Of a DNA stretch of 12,662 nucleotides, positions 1 to 5,754 are shown in pieces. A program made the translations under genes and the position numbers. Location: assembly GCA_900542395.1 (NCBI GenBank), contig UQNM01000057.1:1-12662 (forward strand), read 5' to 3'. This DNA comes from an uncultured Eubacteriales bacterium (GTDB lineage Bacteria; Bacillota; Clostridia; Christensenellales; Aristaeellaceae). Under the pieces are notes generated by a model. It saw only the letters and a program-made list of their open reading frames with translations. It was not told the origin of the DNA and did no database searches. How positions within the stretch are numbered: position 1 is the stretch's first letter; each line of letters opens with the position of its first letter.

Positions 1-50
1 CCACCTTGCCAAGGTGGATGTCGCGAGTCCGAATCTCGTCTACCGCTCCA
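1..50 (+). tRNA. tRNA-Gly (anticodon GCC), 3' part only
   Basis: The window opens inside this gene. The visible part is the anticodon arm (stem CCACC/GGTGG, loop TTGCCAA, anticodon GCC), a T arm with loop TCCGAAT, the 3' acceptor strand CTACCGC, discriminator T and an encoded CCA. U73 is typical of bacterial glycine tRNAs. The 5' half lies outside the window. It is 4 nt upstream of tRNA-Cys, so the two are probably co-transcribed from a promoter to the left. Confidence 0.93.
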
Positions 51-54
51 CTGT

Positions 55-129
55 GGCGCCATGGCCAAGCGGTAAGGCAAAGCTCTGCAAAAGCTTTATT
101 CTCCAGTTCGATTCTGGATGGCGCCTCCA
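55..129 (+). tRNA. tRNA-Cys (anticodon GCA)
   Basis: A complete 75-nt cloverleaf. The acceptor stem is GGCGCCA/TGGCGCC, the discriminator is T and CCA is encoded. The anticodon stem is AAGCT/AGCTT around loop CTGCAAA, so the anticodon is GCA. The T arm is TCCAG/CTGGA with loop TTCGATT. It is the last tRNA of the cluster and is followed 5 nt later by a terminator. Confidence 0.96.
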
Positions 130-134
130 GATGA

Positions 135-165
135 AGACTCAGACCAAGCGTCTGGGTCTTTTCTT
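135..165 (+). terminator. Intrinsic terminator of the tRNA-Gly/tRNA-Cys transcript
   Basis: A 10-bp stem (135-144 with 150-159, one T-G wobble) closes a 5-nt loop and is followed by a T-rich tract, TTTTCTT. It begins 6 nt after the tRNA-Cys CCA end, as expected for a tRNA operon terminator. Confidence 0.85.
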
Positions 166-198
166 ATGGAGAATGGCGCAGAGCATCAACCGAAAAAG

Positions 199-231
199 AA
201 AAGCGGGGGTTTGATCGACCCTCGCTTTTTT
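199..231. terminator. Second, apparently bidirectional terminator
   Basis: A 12-bp stem (199-210 with 218-229, one wobble) closes a 7-nt loop. It is followed by T6 on the plus strand, and the A-rich run at 193-202 gives a U-tract on the minus strand. It could back up the tRNA terminator and also end minus-strand transcripts from the glycosyltransferase. It is nested in an outer 7-bp inverted repeat, TGGCGCA (174-180) with TGCGCCA (234-240). Confidence 0.8.
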
Positions 232-257
232 GTTGCGCCAATCATTGAATAAATCCG

Positions 258-327
258 AAATTCCGGATATATTTAACGGGCGCACATCGCGCGCCCGTTA
301 TCGAAGTTTTTGCAAAATTCCGGATAT
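258..327. repeat. Perfect hairpin framed by 13-bp direct repeats
   Basis: A perfect 10-bp inverted repeat (274-283 with 291-300, arms TAACGGGCGC/GCGCCCGTTA, 7-nt loop) sits between two exact copies of AAATTCCGGATAT (258-270 and 315-327). It lies between the tRNA terminators and the end of the glycosyltransferase. No clean U-tract follows the hairpin on the minus strand, and only a distant T5 follows on the plus strand, so a terminator role is uncertain. No transposase is present. Confidence 0.6.
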
Positions 328-347
328 GCTCTTTTCCTGTTTTATAT

Positions 348-1391
348 TCATTTGCGCATGGCGCACAGGTCGATCATCAGGCGGATGGCGAACTGCTCAA
401 AGGTGGAGAAGTAGGCGATGTCTTTGAAGAACGCGCGATGCGTCAGGAAGAACGCGAGATAGGAAAGCGGCTTTTGCTGTTCGATGAGGCGCAGGCGCTT
501 GGTTTGCAGCGCCTTCCATGTGTCGCGCTGGAGCCGCTCGGTCTCCTTGCAGGCGGTCTTTTCGAAGACGGATTCGTAGGTCGCCAGCGGAATACTGATG
601 AGCTCTTTGCGGCTGGCCGCCGGGTCGCCCTCCAAAAAGGAATACTTGAACGCCAGCGCCAGCGCGTAGGGCTTGCGGATGCAGGGGATATGGCGCTGCG
701 CGTGCTCGCCCTGCGCCATGCCGATGACGTTGGAGCCGTGCAGGCGGTAGAACAGGAGCGGCTCGCGGCAGTAATACAGCCCGCCGTGCAGCGCGGCCAG
801 CAGGTTGAGAATCCAATCGTGCGTCCAGAGCTGGTTCAGGCGGATGTATTCCTGCGCCAGCTCGCGGCGCACGGCCATGGCGCAGCCCTGCCCCTGATTG
901 CGGCCGAGCATTTCGGATAGGGTGATTTGCGTCGGCGAGGCGGACGCGCGCAGAACGCGGTCGGAAACCCAGAGGTTTTCCGTCGGCGCGTTCGGGTTCA
1001 AAAGGTTTCCGTCCGCGTCGATGGTCTTGAAATCGGAGATGAGGGACAGCATGGCGGGGTTGGCCTCGAAGTGGCGCAGCATGGTTTCGACCTTGCCGGG
1101 CGCCCAGCGGTCATCCTGATCGCAGAGGAAAATCAAATCGCCGCCGCAGGCCTTGAGGGCGCGCAGAAAGCTCTCGCGAAAGCCGTGATTCTCCGCGGAG
1201 GGCAGAATCTTCCAGCGGATCTGGGGATGCGTCAGGCGAAAACCGTCGAGGATGCGCAGCGTACCGTCGGAAGAGCCGTCGTCGCTGACGACAATTTCAT
1301 CGACGGGGCGGGTTTGGGCGCAGATGGAGGAAAGCTGCTCGGCGAGAAAGCGCTCGCCGTTATAGGTGCTCATGGCGACGGAGCAGAACAT
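348..1391 (-). CDS. Family-2 (GT-A) glycosyltransferase, rhamnosyltransferase-like
   Basis: The 347-residue product is a cytoplasmic or membrane-peripheral enzyme that would transfer a sugar from a nucleotide-sugar donor to a surface glycan; donor and acceptor cannot be read from sequence. GT2 features are visible in order: the N-terminal strand CSVAMSTYNGERFLAEQL, the nucleotide-binding motif DDGSSDGT (37-44), the metal-binding DxD-type motif DQDD (91-94), a QGCAMAVRREL segment (168-178), HDW (191-193) and YRLHGSN (215-221). The last roughly 110 residues are a charged tail without obvious membrane helices. The start is fixed by an AAGGAGG site 6-7 nt upstream. It is a lone minus-strand gene downstream of tRNA-Arg, with no polysaccharide cluster in view. 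The resemblance to O-antigen/capsule rhamnosyltransferases is recalled family knowledge, not a search result. Confidence 0.88.
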   Translation of the reverse strand: MFCSVAMSTYNGERFLAEQLSSICAQTRPVDEIVVSDDGSSDGTLRILDGFRLTHPQIRWKILPSAENHGFRESFLRALKACGGDLIFLCDQDDRWAPGKVETMLRHFEANPAMLSLISDFKTIDADGNLLNPNAPTENLWVSDRVLRASASPTQITLSEMLGRNQGQGCAMAVRRELAQEYIRLNQLWTHDWILNLLAALHGGLYYCREPLLFYRLHGSNVIGMAQGEHAQRHIPCIRKPYALALAFKYSFLEGDPAASRKELISIPLATYESVFEKTACKETERLQRDTWKALQTKRLRLIEQQKPLSYLAFFLTHRAFFKDIAYFSTFEQFAIRLMIDLCAMRK

Positions 1392-1429
1392 AATCGGCCT
1401 CCTTGGAGAATGTAGAAAGAATTTTCCTT

Positions 1430-1438
1430 ATTATAGCA
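1430..1438 (-). promoter_or_regulatory. Extended -10 promoter of the glycosyltransferase
   Basis: On the minus strand the sequence reads TGCTATAAT, a consensus -10 with the TGn extension, ending about 39 nt before the start codon. No good -35 is seen at normal spacing (GTGCAT at best), which is usual for extended -10 promoters. Confidence 0.6.
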
Positions 1439-1517
1439 TGGATGGCCGCGGGATGCACGAAAAAACGGGGATGGCGCGGCCCCGGTTCACCTGTGGCGCG
1501 TCGGAAAAGAAAACAAA

Positions 1518-1556
1518 GAAAAACCCTCAACGGCGCGAAGCTCGTCAAGGGTTTTT
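1518..1556 (-). terminator. Intrinsic terminator of tRNA-Arg
   Basis: On the minus strand a stem of about 10 bp (two wobbles; arms within 1523-1532 and 1542-1551) is followed by a U-tract given by the A-run at 1518-1523. It starts directly after the tRNA-Arg CCA end, so the glycosyltransferase probably uses its own promoter. Confidence 0.8.
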
Positions 1557-1557
1557 G

Positions 1558-1634
1558 TGGTGCACCCAACAGGATTCGAACCTGTGGCCTTTTGATTCGT
1601 AGTCAAACGCTCTATCCAGCTGAGCTATGGGTGC
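1558..1634 (-). tRNA. tRNA-Arg (anticodon ACG)
   Basis: A complete 77-nt cloverleaf on the minus strand. The acceptor is GCACCCA/TGGGTGC, discriminator A, CCA encoded. The anticodon stem TTTGA/TCAAA encloses loop CTACGAA, giving ACG, whose first base is normally edited to inosine by TadA. The T loop is TTCGAAT. It has its own promoter and terminator, so it is a single-gene unit. Confidence 0.96.
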
Positions 1635-1674
1635 GATTTTTAATTTTCCGTTCCTTTTGTTCGGAACGAAAAGT

Positions 1675-1703
1675 ATTATACCGCACGGCGCGAAGAATGT
1701 CAA
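1675..1703 (-). promoter_or_regulatory. Consensus sigma-A promoter of tRNA-Arg
   Basis: The minus strand shows TTGACA (1703-1698), a 17-nt spacer and TATAAT (1680-1675), a perfect match at both elements and ideal spacing. Transcription would start near 1668, about 34 nt before the tRNA. A 6-bp hairpin, CGTTCC (1649-1654) with GGAACG (1663-1668), lies in the removed leader. Confidence 0.88.
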
Positions 1704-1930
1704 TACTTTTTTGAAAAATATTTTTCATTTTCTCCCTTCGGCTGGAAACGGGGGAATTTGGGGCAAAATCCCGGCGACTTTTGGGGAAAAACGGGTCGCC
1801 GAAAATGAAAAGGAAAAATCATGTTTTTTCCTTATAAAGAAAAGAAAAAAGCGTCGAAAACCGCAAACGGCGCGTCGAGCGGCGGGATGTGTCGGAGGAC
1901 GGAAACATCAGACGTTACGGCGCGCGCATC
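1704..1930. other. Non-coding stretch with AT-rich tracts beside the DnaA-box cluster
   Basis: I find no convincing gene here. Two strongly AT-rich tracts stand out against the GC-rich surroundings: about 1704-1734 and about 1801-1853, the latter almost pure A on one strand with a T6 run. A GC-rich block of about 75 bp separates them from the DnaA boxes at 1931. They could be a DNA-unwinding element if the cluster is an origin. Small open frames here lack a ribosome binding site and recognisable sequence. Confidence 0.5.
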
Positions 1931-2097
1931 TGTGGATAACGATGATTATCCACAATTCAGCCCCGAAAATGGCGATTTGCCTGTGGACAACTGTGGATAA
2001 CTCGGTGGAAAACTCGATTTTCCAGTGATTTCTACAAAAAGCGCTGTGGATAAAACCGGGGATAACTGTGGGGGAGATGTGGGAAAACGGGGGATAA
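1931..2097. other. DnaA-box cluster (origin-like or DnaA-binding regulatory site)
   Basis: Four exact 9-mers of the consensus DnaA box TTATCCACA occur: minus orientation at 1931-1939, 1992-2000 and 2045-2053, plus orientation at 1946-1954. A one-mismatch box (TGTGGACAA) lies at 1982-1990, and two-mismatch boxes at 2057-2065, 2078-2086 and 2089-2097. The first two boxes form an inverted pair with a 6-nt spacer. A 7-bp inverted repeat, TGGAAAA (2006-2012) with TTTTCCA (2018-2024), lies between boxes. AT-rich DNA lies on both sides (1801-1853 and about 2113-2161). Genes to the left are mainly minus and those to the right are plus. Neither dnaA nor dnaN is present, so this is either oriC in an unusual position or an accessory DnaA cluster of the kind known near several B. 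subtilis genes. Confidence 0.75.
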
Positions 2098-2247
2098 CCG
2101 GCGGCGCGGTTCGACAAATTGGTTGCGAAAAAATAAAATTGAGCGAAACCATAAACTTTATGGCGGGAGTGTGTCATCTTTTGGGCGCGTCGGGCATAGT
2201 TCTGGCTCGGGGAACGGAGAGGGGGACGGCCGATGCGGGAGAGGACA

Positions 2248-3027
2248 ATGAAGGGCGCGTGGCTTGCGGCCAGCGCGCTTTGCACGGCGCTGCTGCTGGC
2301 CTGCGCGGGGGAAAACGCCGTGCAGACCTTTCACGCGCAGACGCGGCAGAGCGAAGCGGCGCGGCCGCAGGAGCGGGGCGCGCTTGCGGGCTGCGTGATC
2401 GCGCTGGACGCGGGGCACGGCGGCTATGACGGCGGCGCGGTCGGGCGGGTGAGCGGCACGCCGGAGAAGGGGCTGAACCTCGACGTCGCGCGGCGGCTGG
2501 CGGCGATTTTGGAGGCACAGGGCGCGCAGATTGTTATGACGCGGACGGACGACTACGCCCTGTGCGACGAGCATCCGCCGATTCGCAAAAAGTTACAGGA
2601 TATGCAGCGCCGCGCGGCGATCATCGAGCAGAGCGGCGCGCAGATGGTGCTTTCCATCCATATGAACGAATACGCCGGTCGGAGCCAGAGCGGGCCGCAG
2701 GTGTTTTATCGCGAGGGCTGCCCGGCGGGGCGGCTTCTGGCCGGGGCGATTCAGGAGGCGATGAACGAAACGCTCGCCCCCAAAAAGAAGCGCTCCGCGC
2801 TCGGCGGGGATTACTATATCCTGACGCTGGGCAGGCCGAGCGTGCTGGTGGAGTGCGGCTTTTTATCCAACGCCGACGAGGAAGCGCTTTTGCTGACGGC
2901 GGATTACCGCCAGCGGGTCGCGCAGGCGATTGCGCAGGGCATATGGGCATGGGCGAATCTGCCGGAGGAAAAGCCGGAGGCGCTCCCGGCGGTGGAGCGC
3001 GGCGGCGAGGCGGAAGCGGAGACGTGA
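2248..3027 (+). CDS. cwlD: N-acetylmuramoyl-L-alanine amidase, CwlD-like (Amidase_3)
   Basis: This zinc amidase cleaves the bond between N-acetylmuramic acid and the peptide stem of peptidoglycan. CwlD of spore formers acts this way in making muramic-delta-lactam in the spore cortex. Counting from this start (259 residues), an N-terminal hydrophobic signal ends in LLLACAG, a possible lipobox with Cys19. The zinc ligands appear as DAGHGG (His57), PEKGLNLDVA (Glu73) and SIHMNEY (His138), and the catalytic glutamate as VECGFLSNADEE (Glu202). The domain ends near residue 237, followed by an acidic tail. I chose ATG 2248 because GGGAGAGG precedes it and it starts directly at the signal peptide; ATG 2233 (five residues longer) is possible. 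The sporulation role is inferred from family resemblance; a vegetative amidase is the alternative. Confidence 0.87.
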   Translation: MKGAWLAASALCTALLLACAGENAVQTFHAQTRQSEAARPQERGALAGCVIALDAGHGGYDGGAVGRVSGTPEKGLNLDVARRLAAILEAQGAQIVMTRTDDYALCDEHPPIRKKLQDMQRRAAIIEQSGAQMVLSIHMNEYAGRSQSGPQVFYREGCPAGRLLAGAIQEAMNETLAPKKKRSALGGDYYILTLGRPSVLVECGFLSNADEEALLLTADYRQRVAQAIAQGIWAWANLPEEKPEALPAVERGGEAEAET

Positions 3028-3077
3028 ATGTCAAACGACTTGTCAACCTTCAAGGTGAAATGTATTCAAGTATTGAC

Positions 3078-3095
3078 GAGGCAGCGGCCTTTTTT
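3078..3095 (+). terminator. Short putative terminator after cwlD
   Basis: A small GC-rich hairpin, AGGC (3079-3082) with GCCT (3087-3090) around AGCG, is followed by six T. The stem is only 4-5 bp, so termination may be weak. It lies just upstream of the ilv promoter. Confidence 0.4.
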
Positions 3096-3108
3096 GATGA
3101 AATATGGC

Positions 3109-3137
3109 TTGACAGCCTGTGGACGGCGTGATAAGAT
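3109..3137 (+). promoter_or_regulatory. Sigma-A promoter of the ilv operon
   Basis: TTGACA (3109-3114), a 17-nt spacer and TAAGAT (3132-3137). Transcription would start near 3144, immediately before the T-box leader. Control is therefore probably at the leader rather than at initiation. Confidence 0.85.
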
Positions 3138-3143
3138 ATGGAC

Positions 3144-3409
3144 ACATATTTCAGCGATGACGAGGAAGAATCCGCGTGGAAACGCTAAGCGAGGGAGCGG
3201 CGGTGCGAGGCTCCTGCGGGGGCGCGCGGGCTGGTCGCCTCAGAGCTGCAGGCTGAAAGCCGCTTGGGCTGCGTAGGTCTGCCGGTTTTCCACCGTTACA
3301 GGGAAACGAGCATGATGGTTGTGCTCAATGAGCGTGCGCAGGCACGGAATTTAGGTGGTACCGCGAAAGCAGCCTTTCGCCCTAAAGCGGGGCGAGAGGC
3401 TGCTTTTTT
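3144..3409 (+). promoter_or_regulatory. T-box riboswitch leader, probably tRNA-Val responsive
   Basis: This leader RNA reads the charging state of a tRNA and prevents premature termination when it is uncharged. Stem I spans about 3150-3257, closed by TTCAGC/GCTGAA. It carries GAGG/CCTC (3162-3165 with 3238-3241), CCGCG/CGCGG (3172-3176 with 3225-3229) and the conserved distal part: AGCGA near 3188 and GGAGC/GCTCC around a GGCGGTG loop (3194-3214). Aligned by eye to known T-boxes, the specifier is GUC at 3234-3236, one purine before the lower helix, i.e. valine. A stem III-like hairpin is CGTGC/GCACG (3333-3346). The T-box motif AGGTGGTACCGCG is at 3353-3365; its UGGU would pair with an ACCA 3' end, fitting Val/Ile/Leu tRNAs and not this organism's glycine tRNAs (U73). 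The specifier call is the least certain part. Confidence 0.93.
3367..3409 (+). terminator. T-box regulated terminator
   Basis: A 15-bp stem (3368-3382 with 3390-3404, one wobble) is followed by T6 at 3404-3409. Its 5' side overlaps the region just after the T-box motif that would join the competing antiterminator. It ends 27 nt before ilvB. Confidence 0.9.
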
Positions 3410-3436
3410 AACGATCAGGAGGAGTGAACGATTCAG

Positions 3437-5146
3437 ATGAAACTCAACGGAGCGGCGATTCTGATTGAATGTTTGATTGAACAGGGCGTTGGAACCGTGT
3501 TCGGCTTCCCCGGCGGCGCGGTTTTGCCGATTTACGATGAGCTGTACAAGCGGCAGGATCGGATTCGGCATGTACTGACCGCCCACGAGCAGCACGCCGG
3601 TCACGCGGCGGACGGCTACGCGCGCGCCAGCGGCAAGACGGGCGTGTGCATCGCCACCAGCGGCCCCGGCGCGACGAACCTGGTCACGCCGATTGCGACG
3701 GCGTACATGGATTCCACGCCGATCGTCTTCATCACCGGCAACGTGCCGCAGAGCCTGATGGGCACGGATTCCTTTCAGGAGGCGGATATCTCCGGCATGA
3801 CGATGCCCGTCACCAAGCACAACTATCTGGTGACGCGGGTGGAGAAGCTGGCCGATATCGTCCGCGAGGCGTTCTTCATCGCTTCGAGCGGCCGCCCCGG
3901 CCCGGTGCTGATCGACATCCCGAAGGATGTGCAGATCGCCGAGACGGAGTACGAGCCGGCCGCCGGTGAGGCGCTGATTCCCAAGCTCTCCATGAAGCAC
4001 CCGACGGTGCAGCTTCGTCTGGAGGGCGAGGCGCTGGAACGCTACAAGGTGAAGGCCGCGCCCCGGCTGGAGCAGGCGGCTCGGCTGATTGCCGAGGCGC
4101 AGAAGCCGCTGATTTACTGCGGCGGCGGTGTGATTCTCTCCGGCGCGGAGCGGGAGCTGGCGGCCTTCGCCGATCTGGTGGATGCGCCGGTGGTCTCCAC
4201 GCTGATGGGGCTGGGCGCCGTTCCGGCGGACAACCCGCGCATGCTGGGCATGCTGGGCATGCACGGCACGCACGCGGCGAACATCGCCATGCAGCGCTGC
4301 GATTTGCTGATTGCCGTCGGCGTTCGCTTTTCGGATCGCGCGCTGGGCAACGCGGAGACGTTCGCGGCGCAGGCCAAGGTGCTGCATATCGACATCGACC
4401 GCGCGGAGATCAACAAAAACGTTTCCACCACGCTGCATATCACCGGCGACGCGCGCGTGGTGCTCGAGCTGCTGCTTTCGCGCGTGGCGCAGAAGGCCAA
4501 CGGGCAATGGATGCAGCAGGCACTGAGCATGATGGAGGAATACCTCAGCGACGAGCTGTTCGAGCCGCGCAAGATCCTCCGCCAGATGGCCGCAATCGCC
4601 CCGGAAATCACCGTGGCGACGGACGTTGGCCAGCACCAGATGTGGACGGCGCAGCATTTCCCGTTCCTGCATCCGCGCCAGTTGATCACCAGCGGCGGTC
4701 TGGGCACGATGGGCTTCGGCCTCGGCGCGGCGATGGGCGCGGCGGCGAGCGACCCGGCGGGCAGGCCGGTGGCGCTGGTCACGGGCGACGGCTCGTTCCG
4801 CATGAACCTGACCGAGCTTTCCACCATCGGGTATTACGGCATTCCGGTGATCGTCGTCATCTTCAACAACGGCACGCTGGGCATGGTGCGCCAGTGGCAG
4901 ACGCTGTTCTTCGGCCACCGCTACAGCCAGACGACGCTCGACCGCGGGCCGGATTTTATGAAGCTGGCGGCGGCCTACGGGCTCTCCGGCGCGCGGGTGA
5001 ACACGGTGGAGACGTTCGCAGCGGCGTTCAAGGCGGCCGTCGAGAAGCGCGAGCCCTGCATCATCGAGTGCATGCTGGATATTGACGAGATGGTCGCGCC
5101 GATGGTCGCGCCCGGCTCGCCGATCGACTCGTTCTGCCTGAATTGA
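3437..5146 (+). CDS. ilvB: Acetolactate synthase, large (catalytic) subunit
   Basis: A cytoplasmic ThDP enzyme joining two pyruvates to acetolactate, or pyruvate and 2-oxobutyrate to acetohydroxybutyrate: the first common step to valine, leucine and isoleucine. The 569 residues are normal for the family. Visible features are FGFPGG (22-27), the ThDP-activating glutamate in AHEQHAGHAADGYA (Glu51), an N-terminal pyrimidine-binding domain (about 1-170), a central domain (about 200-340) and the C-terminal ThDP/Mg motif starting GDGSFRMNL (GDG 450-452) and closing at NN 477-478. It is paired with ilvN 15 nt downstream, which points to the biosynthetic, feedback-controlled enzyme rather than catabolic AlsS. 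AGGAGG at 3417-3422 is 14 nt from the ATG, rather long. Expression would be set by the T-box. Confidence 0.96.
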   Translation: MKLNGAAILIECLIEQGVGTVFGFPGGAVLPIYDELYKRQDRIRHVLTAHEQHAGHAADGYARASGKTGVCIATSGPGATNLVTPIATAYMDSTPIVFITGNVPQSLMGTDSFQEADISGMTMPVTKHNYLVTRVEKLADIVREAFFIASSGRPGPVLIDIPKDVQIAETEYEPAAGEALIPKLSMKHPTVQLRLEGEALERYKVKAAPRLEQAARLIAEAQKPLIYCGGGVILSGAERELAAFADLVDAPVVSTLMGLGAVPADNPRMLGMLGMHGTHAANIAMQRCDLLIAVGVRFSDRALGNAETFAAQAKVLHIDIDRAEINKNVSTTLHITGDARVVLELLLSRVAQKANGQWMQQALSMMEEYLSDELFEPRKILRQMAAIAPEITVATDVGQHQMWTAQHFPFLHPRQLITSGGLGTMGFGLGAAMGAAASDPAGRPVALVTGDGSFRMNLTELSTIGYYGIPVIVVIFNNGTLGMVRQWQTLFFGHRYSQTTLDRGPDFMKLAAAYGLSGARVNTVETFAAAFKAAVEKREPCIIECMLDIDEMVAPMVAPGSPIDSFCLN

Positions 5147-5161
5147 CGGAGGTGACGGCTT

Positions 5162-5689
5162 ATGGTGATGAACCCCGACAAACTGCGCCGCTACACCGTC
5201 GGCGTATTGGTTTCCAACGAGCCGGGCGTGCTCTCCCGCGTGTCCGGCCTGTTCTCCCGGCGCGGCTTCAACATCGAAAGCCTCGCCGTCGGCCCGACGC
5301 AGGATCGCGAGGTTTCCCGCATCACGATCGTGGTGCTGGGCGACGACGCGCACATCGAGCAGCTGGTGCAGCAGCTCTACAAGCTGATCTGCGTGCAGAA
5401 GGTGCAGGTGCTCAGCAATAAAAACGACGTGGAGCGCCAGCTCCTGCTGGTCAAGGTCGCCGCGGGCGTGAAGGAACGCGAGGGGCTGATGCGGCTGGTG
5501 GATATCTTCAAGGCGAAGGTGCTGGACGTCACCAAATCCTCGATGATTCTGGAAATCACGGGCGACAACGACAAGATCACCGCGATGATGCGGCTGCTGG
5601 AGGATTACGGCATACTGGAGCTGGTTCGCACCGGCGTGGTCGCGCTCGAACGCGGCGACGAAGTGATGAGTTCAGATATATTTGACTAA
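5162..5689 (+). CDS. ilvN: Acetolactate synthase, small (regulatory) subunit
   Basis: The regulatory partner of IlvB; it raises activity and gives valine feedback inhibition. An N-terminal ACT domain (about 11-84) starts YTVGVLVSNEPGVLSRVSGL and contains RGFNIESLAVG (34-44), where effector amino acids bind in the family. A C-terminal small-subunit domain follows (about 95-170). The 175 residues are a usual length (IlvH/IlvN type; the two names are not separable here). GGAGGTGA at 5148-5155 is 6 nt from the ATG and overlaps the ilvB stop region, favouring coupled translation and balanced subunit amounts. Confidence 0.95.
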   Translation: MVMNPDKLRRYTVGVLVSNEPGVLSRVSGLFSRRGFNIESLAVGPTQDREVSRITIVVLGDDAHIEQLVQQLYKLICVQKVQVLSNKNDVERQLLLVKVAAGVKEREGLMRLVDIFKAKVLDVTKSSMILEITGDNDKITAMMRLLEDYGILELVRTGVVALERGDEVMSSDIFD

Positions 5690-5754
5690 ACCAACGAAGC
5701 CAAACAACAAATCCAAAAAACAAACGGAAAAGACGGACAAGGAGGAAAAATACA

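Noticed and set aside
1627..2028. Open frame of 133 codons across tRNA-Arg upstream DNA and the first DnaA boxes
   Set aside because: It overlaps the tRNA gene and its promoter and has no recognisable sequence or ribosome binding site.
3028..3276. 82-codon open frame after cwlD
   Set aside because: It runs across the ilv promoter and T-box stem I, which explain the sequence better, and has no ribosome binding site.
3431..3439. ATT as an alternative ilvB start, with better spacing to AGGAGG
   Set aside because: ATT starts are very rare and the ATG two codons later fits the usual N terminus.
3296..5353. A 685-codon open frame on the minus strand opposite ilvB/ilvN
   Set aside because: It is a GC-rich antisense shadow of two clearly recognised genes, with His/Arg/Ala-rich sequence lacking any family motif.
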